Shown one piece after another: positions 1 through 10,153 of a DNA stretch of 64,000 nt. Source of the stretch: Rallus limicola. Taxonomy: Eukaryota; Chordata; Aves; Gruiformes; Rallidae. Numbering within the stretch: the stretch's first letter is position 1; the number at the start of each line of letters is the position of its first letter. The notes under the pieces are model-generated. The model had not been told where the DNA came from and made no database searches. It was given only the letters and a program-made list of their open reading frames with translations. Location of the stretch: NCBI GenBank assembly GCA_022605955.1, contig JAKCOZ010000007.1:32900991-32964990 (forward strand), read 5' to 3'. A program made the translations under genes and the position numbers.

Positions 1-593
1 CCCAACTGTGCACTTATCAAGGCACAAATCCCATGTCTGTATTGTCTTTTCTAATTGTGCAAGAAAACACCCTGAAGTTCCTGTTCCTAGAGCCTGGCAT
101 CAAATACTGTGGAAATGCGATGGCCATTCAGGTCAGAGGGATCATGTTCCAAATACATCTTGGAAAGCTCTCCATGCTTCCACAAAGCTCACTGAAGGCT
201 CCTTTCTTTAGCTTAGTTGCCACGTTGAAGAAGTAGCAATCATTGCCATGTGTTCTGTAGGTGGGATCATATTCACCTCAGATCATCAGGATCTCCACCA
301 AATTCACTGCGCAGTCATTCTGCCTGTTTTAGGGAAATACAGACTCTATCAAAATGCATAAGAGACAAAATACAATGGATTCTGAGATCCATATTTTGTC
401 TTAGTCAGTAAGAGATAGGTCTGATTGACCTTAGATGACTTTCTCCTCTTTTCCTATTACCTTCCCAGCAGTGCTGTGGTCCAACCCACTTCTCTCTTGT
501 AAAGTGGTTTCTTGGCAGAAGGAAGTCTGATTTCACTTGTGGCATTGCATTACCCTCTGGAGTAAGTGCTAGGTGGAGGGTGGTGTGTGTCTG
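1..593. other. Unique non-coding sequence
   Basis: No repeat, RNA gene or convincing reading frame is visible. Two short overlapping plus-strand ORFs (67 codons each, 8-236) have no protein-like features and are probably chance. Confidence 0.5.
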
Positions 594-705
594 ATCATAG
601 AATCAATGAGGTTGGGAAGGAGTTCTGGAGCTCTATTCAATCAGTCTGCTCAAAAGATGATCAAGTAGAACAGGTTGCCCAGTGTGGATGTGACAAGGCA
701 GGGTG
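594..705 (-). mobile_element. CR1 LINE 3' fragment
   Basis: The plus strand reads tcatagaatca...gaggttgggaagg and later aacaggttgcccag. In that order these match the complement of the avian CR1 3' end, so the element lies on the minus strand. It is diverged and 5'-truncated to about 110 bp. The left edge is firm because of the terminal 8-bp unit; the right edge is approximate. Confidence 0.7.
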
Positions 706-2695
706 GAATAAATTGCTTCAGACTTTATTCAACATTTTGTCTGTCAGAAACTGTCTAGAGTATGACCCCTAACTTCTGCTTGTGTATCCCTCCCTATCTC
801 TTGGAGCACCCCAGATGGATATTAAAATGAAGGAACTGGAGCTTGTCTCCTGCATGTCTTGGTGTCTTCCTGAAGGCAGTGAGGAGGGGCAGTGTAGGCC
901 CCAAGTGCTGCAAGGCCCATGTATGGGTGCTCTCACCTGAGAAGTGACCCATGAAGTGCTTACCTGTGGTGCCTCTGCTTTGACCTCATGTAAAGCCAGC
1001 TCCTCATAGACTTGGAACATATTTTAGATTGCATCCAAAGACAATCTGCTTTCCCGTGTCTTGCAGTGTTACTGGCAGTGCTCCTGCATTCTTGTGAAGC
1101 CAGCCTATGTAGCTGGCAGAGTGTGTAAAACTGCAAGAAGGCAAAGTCAAAACAGATAGGAATCTGGATTCTGGTGCTCTCTGAACCTCAGGTCATAGTC
1201 TTCTGCATACAGAGTATTTCCTCAAGGAAGGACAGTAATGAGGAAGATGCTTTGTAGGTGACAAGAAGAGACTTTTGGAGTGTGACACCAAGATGGAGCC
1301 TGTGGGTACTGCTAGACAACTGCTCAAGATACCAAATTTACTGATAGGCACTTGTATCATGAGCTATATTCATATTGCAGATAGGGTTTAGGGTGGCCAA
1401 TCAGATCACATCCAGGAATCTATTTCCAGGGAACTGCTTACTATATCCCAGTGTTTCCTGACATATATTTCTATACATATAAATAATTTTTAAAAAATAA
1501 TATATATGTATATATCTACATTTATGTATATATATATGCATTTATAATTGAGTGACTGAGGTCCTACACAAAAAGGGAAGATGCTTCAACATGACTCCAT
1601 AAGCATGCTCTATGAGAGCTGACTCTCCCCCTGTCTCCATCCTTAATTGCTTGCAGAGTCTTAGTTCCAAAGACCACTGACACATCAGTGCAGTGCATTC
1701 ACTGTGTCAGTCAACAAAGCCAGTGGGCTTCTGAGTTACAGAATTGGCACTACAGAGCTAAGTACAATAAAATAAGATGGACAGTAAATGACAATATTGT
1801 TTCTCAAACAATATTTCTCAGTTTCTTCAGGGTATCTCTGCTCTCTGAGAATGAAATATACTACATAGTGGAGTAAACATATTGTTTGAAAAAGGACAGA
1901 AAAAAAAGGTCTTTTGTTAAACTCTCATTTTAAAATTCCTTCCCATGCAGTTATTTTTATAGTAAGATACGGATCCACCAGCTTGATCTATAGTGTAGCT
2001 GCAATATGGAAAGTTAATATAGAAGTAAAGCTATAAATTGGCTTCCCACTGATGAACTGCCCTTATTTGAATCTAATTTACATATGTTAAATTAAAGTAA
2101 AAAGCAGAATTGTATATTAGTACTGGATTACTTTTGACTCTAATTTCTCATAACTGTTAAAGGATTTAGCAGTAAAAATCCCCTTTGAGGAACTCAAGTG
2201 TTCCACAATAAGTACTTACAGTTGGATGACACCAATTCTGCTTAATGCCAGTAGGCAAAGAAAGTAATCTGCTTTATTTCATGCTATCTGGTCTCTATTG
2301 TGCCCCACTTTCTTTGGCTCATATTGCTTTCACAGTGCTGTTAACTGTGACTAGTGTGCCACTCTACATAGTTGTGTCTGCCAAAGAGACTGGGTGACGT
2401 ATCAGAATGATATATGCAATGATGACAGCCACGTTAATGAGGAGAGACAGCACAAAGCTTAATTCTTTAGGAAGGTGGCACAGTTAACATTCTAGCCACC
2501 ATTTTAGATCCTGATTAAGGTGAAATTTAAGTTATTTAAGTGGTAGCTAATGGGGTGGCTTTCTGTCTGTTGTCATAAATACCAAGTTAATCTCTACATG
2601 GTCAAGTCCTATTTGTTTCAAAGGTGTCTTGTTTTCCTGCTCTGGTGATCCACTGCTCATTGGTGAAATGAAACAGTTTTGGTGAGCTCCGGAAT
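706..2695. other. Intergenic or intronic sequence
   Basis: Apart from the AT-rich simple-sequence block listed separately I see no gene or transposon. A minus-strand ORF at 769-1020 (83 codons) is proline- and serine-rich with no recognisable motif, and I treat it as fortuitous. Confidence 0.4.
1461..1550. repeat. AT-rich imperfect TA/TATG microsatellite
   Basis: A run of about 90 bp is almost pure A/T with interrupted tatata and tatgta units. It is a decayed microsatellite with no coding potential. Confidence 0.8.
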
Positions 2696-3303
2696 AATCA
2701 CAGAATCACAGAATGTTGGGGGTAGGAAGGGACCTCAAAAGATCATTTAGTCCAAACCCCCTGACAGAGCAGCATTACCTAGACTAAATCACACAGGAAT
2801 GCATCCAGGCATGTTTGAATGCCTCCAGAGAAGGAGACTCCACAACCTCTCTGGGCAGTCTGTCCCAGTGTTCCATCACCCTCACAGTGACAAACTTTCT
2901 CCTTGTGTTAACATGAAACTTCCTGTGCTCCAGCTGGCATGCATTGCCCCTTGTCCTATCACTGGTCATCACTGAGAAGAGCCTGGTTCCATCCTCCTGA
3001 ATCTCACCCTTTACATATTTATAGACATTAATAAGGTCACCTCTCAGTCTCCTCTTTTCCAAGCTAAAGAGGCCCTGCTCCTTCAGCCTGTCCTCATAAG
3101 GAAGGTGTTCCACTTCCTTCATCATCTTGGTGGCTCTGTGCTGGACTCTTTCATGGAGTTCTGTGTCCTTGAACTGAGAGTCCCAGAACTGGACATAATA
3201 TTTCAGGTGTGGTTTCACCAGGGCAGAGTAAAAGGGGGAGGAGAACGTCTCTCAACCTACTAACCACCCCTTCTAATACCCCCCAGGATGCCATTGGCCT
3301 TCA
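2696..3303 (-). mobile_element. CR1 LINE, 5'-truncated 3' end
   Basis: The left edge is the CR1 tail in complement (aatcacagaatcacagaatg), followed by the ggaagggacct block and then the reverse complement of the ORF2 C-terminal coding region. Homology stops abruptly at about 3,303 after 'gccattggcctt', which is typical 5' truncation from incomplete target-primed reverse transcription. At about 608 bp it is the second-longest CR1 copy here and the least decayed. Confidence 0.92.
2784..3218 (-). pseudogene. CR1 ORF2 C-terminal fragment (open, 144 codons)
   Basis: This frame encodes the region after the reverse-transcriptase core of CR1 ORF2. Recognisable CR1 blocks are [13 protein letters not shown] (about residues 50-62), SDRTRGN (86-92) and [18 protein letters not shown] (117-134). 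The catalytic RT motifs and the endonuclease lie 5' of the truncation and are absent, so the fragment cannot move by itself. The first codon in this frame is GTG and is not a biological start. There are no internal stops or frameshifts over 435 bp, which suggests a fairly young insertion, although survival by chance is possible. Confidence 0.9.
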
Positions 3304-4394
3304 GTACAAAAAATGTGAGATGCCTGTGACCCATAAGAGGTTCAGAGGGTAAAAGAGAGGGAGAGAGTTATGACAGAATATGCTGACTGGAAGAAAAAAA
3401 TGTGGCTTCCTTGGTGTTTTAATTGTACCTTTATGCTATAGCTCTTCCATCTTTCATCTAGGGCAACTGAAAATGTGGAGATACTCTCAGACATCTTAGA
3501 GTGATTATGAGTTTTCAGCTTGTCTTTCCTCACTATGTAACGGATGTACCCATTGTTCTTTCCATTCCCTATTTTACTTGCCTTCTTCCATTTCTCTATC
3601 AGCTTCTCTCCCTTTTTGTGTGAGACTCAACTCCTACTTTGCTCTTCAGACTTTTCATGCAGTCTTGAACTTCTTTTGAACTCTGAGCCCTCTAACCTGT
3701 TTTTCTTGGTCTACAAATAACTACTTTGTGTCATACCTGGTTTTGTTTTCTACTGCGCTTCTTCCTGTCTGTTAACCACTTCTCTTCTTATATTTCTTAA
3801 AGTACTCCCGCAAATAAATACATGCCTCAAAATTTAACAGCTGTTAGGAAACCCCACGAGTAAAAATATCATCATTGTTTAGTGGGTTTTTTTGTCACTG
3901 ATGAATTACAAGGAAAAAAAATAATACAGCTTTAGGTATTGTTTTCACAATAAGAGGACCTCTGATCCAGATATGATATTCTCTTCAGTATATTCCATCA
4001 TCTCAGTCATTCCAGCAGCAGTTAAAAATGACATGTTTTGTTTCTTTATGGTGATATCTGGAAGAAGTTTACTTTCCTTTCTTCCTATTATTTTCACAGA
4101 GCTGTCTACTCTGTTGTGCCATATTGTATCATATTGGACAGAAAAATCGGCACCATCCTTCACCACATAATGTAGTCATACCCTATAACAGCTATGGAGA
4201 TGAATAGTTGGAGATGACACAAGAAGGGAAAAGGTTCATGTAGCTGCCAGCAGGGAAACCAGGGGGGATCCTGGGCTCGTTAGAGGAGAATTGAAGCCTG
4301 AGGACACAACACTAACATTTGGATGCAGGCTTAAAAACTCAAAGTGCTTTGATTTTTCTACTTAAAATTACACACACGTAATCTTTACTTTTAT
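3304..4394. other. Unique sequence between CR1 and LTR
   Basis: No gene is recognised. Two overlapping antisense ORFs at 3945-4170 (73 and 65 codons) are hydrophobic or low-complexity and look fortuitous. Confidence 0.4.
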
Positions 4395-5309
4395 TGTGGG
4401 TTGACCTTGGCTGGCTGCCATGTGCCCACCAAGCTGCTCTATCAATCACCCCCCTTCCTCAAGGGGACAAGGTGGGAAAAATACGATGAAAAAAGTCATG
4501 GGTGAAGATAAGGACAGAAGAATCACCAATTGTTGTCACAGGTAAAACACACTTCACAAGGAAGATAAAAGTAATTTCTTATCAATTAATATTATAGTAA
4601 GATAGTGAGAAATAAAAACAAAACTAACCCCACCTTCCCAAACACCTCCCTTCCTCACAAGCTCAGCTTCACTCATGACTCTTCTTCCTCCTTCTTCCAT
4701 GCAGCACAGGGGGATGTGGAATGGGATGTGCAGTCAGTCTGTGACTCTTTGCCTCTGCTGCTCCTTCCTCCTCATGCTCTTCCATTGCTCCAGTGCAGGG
4801 CCTTTCACACAGGCTGCAATGCTTCAGGAACTGCTCCAGCATGGGTCCCCCTAGTGCTACAGCTTCTGTCAGAAAAACTGCTCCTGTGTGACCTCTTCTC
4901 CATAGACTGCCATTCCTGCCAGGATCCTGCTCCTTCACAGGCTCTCCATGACCTGCAAGTAGATATCTGCTCCACTGTGGTCCTCCATTGCCTGCAGAAG
5001 AATCTCTGCTCTGGCATCTGGAGCAGCTCCTACTCCTCTTCACTGACCTTGGTGTCTGCAGGGCTGTTTCTCTGACATATTATCACTCCTTTCTCACAGC
5101 TGTTGCATGACATTTTTACCCTTTCTTAAACTTGTTATAACAGAAGTGTTACATACCAGTGTTACTGAGGGGCTCAGATTTGGCACTTCTGTTTCAGAGC
5201 CAGCTGGCACTGGCTGTGTCTGAGATTGGGACAACTTCTGACATCTTCTCACAAAAGCCACCCTTGCAACATCCCTGCTACCAAAACCTTGCCAAATATA
5301 CCAAATACA
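4395..5309. mobile_element. Solo LTR of an avian endogenous retrovirus (ERVL-like)
   Basis: The element runs from tgtgggttgacc to ccaaataca, so it has TG...CA ends over about 915 bp. Internally it carries gagataagg/gataagg-type blocks, aaataaaaac near 4,607, and a pyrimidine-rich body with repeated 'ctgctcc' words near 4,825-5,025, as in a common bird LTR family that I recall as ERVL-like. No internal gag-pol-env region flanks it on either side, so it is a solo LTR. No matching 5-bp target duplication remains (tttat on the left, gtttt on the right). The 156-codon plus ORF and 124-codon minus ORF inside it are compositional artefacts of the LTR. I could not fix the transcriptional strand. Confidence 0.8.
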
Positions 5310-5713
5310 GTTTTCAAGTTACAGGGAAAGCAGAAAATCCTTAACATAATTACTCTCTTGAAAATGTTGGGTTAATACCCAATGTGGGTTTTAAGTTTTG
5401 GAAAAATCAGACCCAAATTACCATGTCAGTGTTTATCTTAAATTGACTACAATTCAAACAATTTCTTTGATTTTAGAATCTTTTCTGGTTCATCAGCAGG
5501 CATTCACATTTATCCATTTACTTGTTTATTTATTAACTATCAATTTAAAACCATTCCACACATTTTTAAATGAAAGCAAAGGGGAAAAAAGTTTTTTTAT
5601 ATGCATTTACTTTTCTCATGGTTGTTTCCTTTGTTTTCCTTCCCCTAAGAGCAAAGATCTTCAGTGAGTGTGAAAGGAAGATAAAATTTCTTCTTGAGCT
5701 CTAATTAGGTCTT
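5310..5713. other. Possible 3' flank of the minus-strand candidate exon
   Basis: No transposon is visible. On the minus strand two overlapping AATAAA hexamers (complement at 5525-5530 and 5529-5534) lie about 180 bp past the stop of the exon-like segment at 5,714-5,951. If that segment is a terminal exon they would be its polyadenylation signals. In AT-rich DNA such hexamers are common, so this is weak. Confidence 0.25.
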
Positions 5714-5951
5714 TCAGGGAAATGTCTGCATGTGGAGAAGGTACTGTAGACCCTCCTTTAAGTCATGGTGACTTCTGCTGACCTGCTCCCTACTCCTTCC
5801 ATCATCGCTGGTTCTTCCATGGGTTCTTCTTGGGAGCTGTCCAAGATCTTGGCTAATTCCAAGACTGCCAGTGTTTTTGGAGTCATGTCTTGGTGCACTG
5901 GAACAGATAATTTCTGGACCATAGTAATTGGCACCATAGTATTTCCCTGGC
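5714..5951 (-). CDS. Candidate (terminal?) coding exon, unknown protein
   Basis: On the minus strand a good 3' splice site (branch-like cttatgac, then a pyrimidine run, then tttttgcag) leads directly into 78 open codons ending in TGA at 5714-5716. The first exon base, 5951, is a third codon position. The predicted peptide starts PGKYYGANYYGPE, has a basic/serine middle (about residues 40-60: PRRTHGRTSDDGRS), and ends with a helix-like DLKEGLQYLLHMQ. Codons of purine-N-pyrimidine type are frequent in this frame. I recognise no domain. Cautions: a second minus frame and a plus frame are also open here, no partner exon is identified in the window, and beyond the stop another frame reads LKDLIRAQEEILSS, so a frameshifted pseudogene is possible. 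Confidence 0.35.
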
Positions 5952-7104
5952 CTGCAAAAATGGCAGCATCTGTCATAAGTATTTTTATTTTCTCTTTGAA
6001 TTCTAGAGATATCTCAACGATACAGAGAAGCTGAAGAAATGCTAGTTGGAAACTGCAGGCAAAGTGTCAACACCTTTCAGAAGACTCCCGTTACTGTGGC
6101 AATGGTTTAATTCCATAGATGGATCAGAAAGTTTGGCAGAAAGCTGGTATAAACACAGAGCTAGTACATGAAATTCTGCAGTGCTGAGTTTTGCCCTCCT
6201 TGTTCATCTTAGAGAACAAGGGGATGAAGGAACATTGTAGTAGTAGCCCTTTGGGTAGAGATTTACCTTTCTTGGCATAGTCTGAAGTATTTTTCTTGTT
6301 ATGTCTTTTTTCTTTGAAAACTAAAAACACAACGTTGTTCAAGTCAAAAGTGGGGTATATCAAAGAGTTGTTTTTAAACTGTTGAATCTGGCTCACATGC
6401 CAGTGGTGATGAGCTGGACTGCTCTGAATATCACAGATGTGTGCCTTATGTTTTCCTTAGTTAAGAAGAATTGATATTTGCTATTGTGGGATAGGACAAG
6501 CAGCCCACCACTACAGATCTTCATGTAATTCCCATTAAGCTAACAAGGCTTGCACTGTGTGGTTCAGTCAATGTCTTACAGGGGATATTATGTCACTCTT
6601 TAGTGGATGGTGTAGTAATTTCATTCGCTGAGAGTGTTACAATGCAGCACAAGTATTTAATCCTCCTTAAACTATAGTGAGTTCAGTATATATAAATGTG
6701 ACACTTCTTCTTTTCTGGTTTATGATGGTAATGGTGCTATATTACTGCAATATTTGGAGTTTTTTCCTATGGCTTGTGTGAGAGATATTTCTTAAGCAGT
6801 ACTGGAATTGAGCCTAAGTTTCAGCAACAAAATAAGTAGAACCAGACTAAAAAAAGCAGTATCACCAACATTATTTTTACCAACCCCTCCCCCCCTCCAT
6901 TTTTAAATTAAGACAATTGCTTCTGGGTTGTGACCAAGAGAGAAGAATAGTCCGGAGTCCTACAGACCAAGTTATGAGAATATAATTCAGTTCCTTTTCA
7001 GTTCTATTTATGTAAAAAAAATAATATCTGTGAATTCCTTCTATTTGCTAGAGGAAGATTACTCTTCTCTTTCAGTTCCTTAACCTTTTCTAGCCCTTAT
7101 TAGA
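5952..7104. other. Unique sequence, no gene seen
   Basis: Apart from the intron-like 20-30 bp that precede the candidate exon on the minus strand, I see only AT-rich unique sequence. A 90-codon minus ORF (6124-6396) is lysine/phenylalanine-rich and looks fortuitous. Confidence 0.4.
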
Positions 7105-8333
7105 AGGTCATCAATGAGCGTGTGGAGGAAAAACTGGTTATCAGGAGTGGTCAAGATGTATTCACCAAGGGGAAATCATGACTGACCAATCTAACAGCCT
7201 TCTGTGATGGCATGACTGCTGGGTAGATGAAGGGAGAGCAGTGAATGTTGTCTACCTTGGCTTTAGCAAGGCTTTTGACTCCAACTCTCATAGCATCCTT
7301 CTTGTAAACAAACTTAGGAATTGTGGATTGGATTGGTGGACAGTCAGGTGGATTGAGAACTGGCTGAATGGCAGAGCCCACACAGATGGTCATGATAAGT
7401 GGTGCAGAGTCTAGCTGGGGGCCTGTAGTCAGTGGTGAGTCCCAGGGGTCAGTCCTGGGTCTGCTTTTATTTATCTTATTCATCAGAGACATGGATGAGG
7501 AGACAGAGTGTACCCTCAGCAAGTTTGCTGAGGATACAAAACTGGGAGGAGTGGCCAACACACCAGAAGGCTGTGCTGCCATTCAGTGATACCTGAACAG
7601 GCTGGAGAGTTGTGTTAAGAGGAAACAAATGAAATTCACCAAGTGCAAATGTAAGGTCCTGCACCTAGGGAGGAATAACCTCATGAACCAGTACAGGTCA
7701 GGGGTTGACCTGCTGGGAAGCAGCCCTGAGGAGAAGGACCTGGGAGCCTCCATGAGCCAGCAGTGTGCACACATGGCCAGGAAGGCTAGTGGTGTCCTGG
7801 GACTATGGCCAGCAGGCCCTTTCTACTCTGCCCAAGTTGGACTATATCTGGAATACTGGGTCCAATTACAGGCTCCCCAGTTCAAGAAAACCAGGCAACT
7901 ACTGGAGAGAGTCCAGTGGAAGGCTAACAGGATGACATGGGGACCGGGGCATCTCTTATACAAGGAAAGTCTGGAAAAGATTAGTCTGTTTAGCCTGAAG
8001 AAGAGAACACTGAGGGGAGATCCCATCAGTACTTACAAGTATCTAACAGGTGGATGTAAAGAGGATGGGGCCAGACTCCTCTCATTGGTGCCCAGAGACA
8101 GAACAAAGGGGCAACAGGGAATTTTAGTCTCAATATGAGGAAAAACATACTTGCTTTTTGGGTAGCAGAGAGGTTGGGGAGTCATCTTTACTAGAAATAT
8201 TCAAAACCTTCCTGGAGACTGTCCTGTGCAACCTGCTCAATCTTACTGTATTTTAGCAGCAGGGGTTGTACTACATGACCTCCAGAGGCCCCTTCCAACA
8301 CCTATCAGTCTGTGAATCTGTGTTTCTGTTAGC
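7105..8333 (+). mobile_element. CR1 LINE, 1.2 kb, RT core to 3' end
   Basis: This is the longest CR1 copy in the window. It begins inside ORF2 (aaggggaaatcatgactgac region) and runs through the reverse-transcriptase core, the C-terminal region and the 3' UTR, ending in degenerate 8-bp units (tctgtgaatctgtg) at about 8,325. It is 5'-truncated, with many indels and substitutions. The exact left edge (about 7,095-7,150) is uncertain. Confidence 0.93.
7220..8138 (+). pseudogene. Decayed CR1 ORF2 reverse transcriptase
   Basis: The reading starts WVDEGRAV at 7,220 and covers RT motif A, whose usual YLDFSKAFD reads YLGFSKAFD (Asp to Gly, codon 7259-7261). A net +1 frameshift lies near 7,376-7,390. 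The next frame (7,368 onward) carries QGSVLG and motif C as FAED instead of FADD (codon 7530-7532). An in-frame TGA at 7587-7589 follows AAIQ, where the family has Arg. The same frame then reopens at about 7,629 and continues for 169 codons through LHLGRNN and FSLKKRTLRGD to a stop at 8,138. Two catalytic-site changes, a frameshift and a stop make this a dead copy. Confidence 0.9.
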
Positions 8334-9560
8334 AAAGGCCCTTAGCTTTAAACAACCAAACTAATCACGACTCTAATTGTTTTGATCATATAGAGCCACA
8401 AACTGGATGGACTTTCACAGCTAAAAGCAAAGTCTAGTGCAATTTCAGATGAAACTGCTTTTTCGGTAGCTGGTACAAATTCACAGTTGCTATCAAGCGA
8501 GGACTCAGCAGAGGCCCTCTAACACACACCGTACTGCAGGTCAGACTAATCACAAATCTGTGCTGAATTTCCTCATACCAGAAGAGCAGGCTGTGACTTT
8601 TGGAAACCTGAAGAAATCATATCCACGATAATTAATGCAAATAGAGATTTGTACCTAACATCCACAGGCTTCTTTTGTAAAGAGAGGATCCAGGAATCTC
8701 TACCTTCCCTGAACAAACTCTAAGGAAACTTTGGTAGTAAACATACTTGGAATGAGAGAAGAATGCACTATTCCCAAAATATATCAGGAAATGTAGTTAC
8801 TTCTTTGTCATTTTGCAGTAAGGTTCTTTAAATTATGGCCTGTATTTTCAGATAGTCAGTTAGCATTTATTTTCATTGGAATATCTGATTTTCCAATGTC
8901 CAAATGAATCAATTGGGAAGCAGAGTGAGTGTGATTAGCAAAGTAAAGCAGACACTAGCAGATACTTTTATAAGCTATTCTGCAGCATTAATTAAGAAGA
9001 AAGCTGTAGATTGTTTTCCTGAGGAGGCAAGTGCTTCATTTCTCATGCGCACCCACCATCCACAAGAGCTACAAAAGCTCCCTGTGTAGCAAGGCTCACT
9101 GCGCAGGGATGTCTTTGTAATTTAAACATTCAGGAAAACTGTTCCTGAATGCCAATTTAACCTATTGGGTAAACAATAAAGAACAGCTTAAAATAAGAAG
9201 GGAAGCAAAAAGAATGCTATTATTATAGAATCATGTAAACCAGAAGGGTTCTGCATTTCTTTATCAACTCTTGATGTCATTGTTTTTTGCAAAGTTTTTG
9301 ACAAGGAGTTACCATACTTTCTCTCAAGGGGAGAATTGGGAGTAAGTGCTATAGAGCTATGGTAATTATTTTCCAATCACACAGCTTTGGGCAGAGGCCA
9401 ACTTTATGTGTTGTTTAGTTGGGGGAAGAAGGACTGCTTCAACTCATCTCCTGATTTTGGTGGGTTTTTTGTTTTGATTTTTGTGTGTGTGACAAAGTAC
9501 ACTACTTTCTATGTGTTTCTTTGGCCATCAATTTCTATGAAAGTGTGGTGGGATAAGTTA
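8334..9560. other. Unique sequence, no gene seen
   Basis: No repeat or coding signal is recognised in this 1.2 kb between two CR1 insertions. A short tgtgtgtgtg stretch lies near 9,483. Confidence 0.4.
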
Positions 9561-9622
9561 TCACAGAATCACAGAATCATAGGGGTTGGAAGGGACCTCA
9601 AGAGATCATTGAGTCTGACCAC
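9561..9622 (-). mobile_element. CR1 LINE 3' stub
   Basis: tcacagaatcacagaatcat is followed by ggggttggaagggacctca and agatcattgagtc, the canonical CR1 3' end in complement. Recognisable homology stops near 9,612-9,622, so only about 60 bp was copied, or more distal sequence has diverged beyond recognition. Confidence 0.88.
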
Positions 9623-10005
9623 CCCTCCCTCCCCCAACAGTATGTGCAGTGAAACTCTGCTGTCATTTGGTGTGTACGTAGACTCCTCATCTCTGATGCA
9701 AGGGCAGTTGTGATAATCCTCTGAACTTGTCCCTCCACCACTGGGAGGATCCCCTTCTTGGTTGATCTACCAGATACTTTCACTGCCAAAAAGCAATTCA
9801 CTCATTTGGCTTGCATTAAAGGCAAACTATTGAACGTCCAATCCTTCTGATGATCCCTGTCCTTTCAGAGTCCTCTGCTCTCCATTTAAACCCTAGTTCA
9901 CTTTCTGCTTTATTTTCCTCTGAAGGCTCCTCTTAGAGCAGCTTCTGTGAAGGCAACACGCCCCCTATTAGCTCATCTACTTCTTGAAAAATATTTCTCC
10001 ATTTA
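9623..10005. other. Short unique interval between CR1 copies
   Basis: Nothing supported. A minus ORF (9598-9801) begins outside and crosses the CR1 stub, so it is not a gene. Confidence 0.35.
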
Positions 10006-10153
10006 CCCTCCCTGGCAGTGTTCAAGGCCAGGTTAGATGGTGCTTTGTGCAACCTGGTCTAGTGGAGGGTGTCCCTGCCCATGGCAGGGGGGTTGGAACT
10101 AGATGATCTTTGAGGTCCCTTCCAACCCAAACCATTCTGTGATTCTGTGATTT
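10006..10153 (+). mobile_element. CR1 LINE 3' end
   Basis: Starts near ccctggcagtgttcaaggcc and passes gatggtgctttgtgcaacctg, catggcagggggg and aggtcccttccaaccc. It ends with attctgtgattctgtgatt at 10,135-10,153. About 148 bp, 5'-truncated, with a clean two-and-a-bit unit tail. Confidence 0.92.

Noticed and set aside
4605..5075. 156-codon plus ORF and 124-codon antisense ORF
   Set aside because: Both lie wholly inside the solo LTR. Their Ser/Leu/Cys or Arg/Gly-rich composition reflects the pyrimidine-rich LTR body.
9225..9260. atagaatcatgtaaaccagaaggg resembling a repeat terminus
   Set aside because: Match too short and without the CR1 body. Could be a very old fragment, but not supportable.
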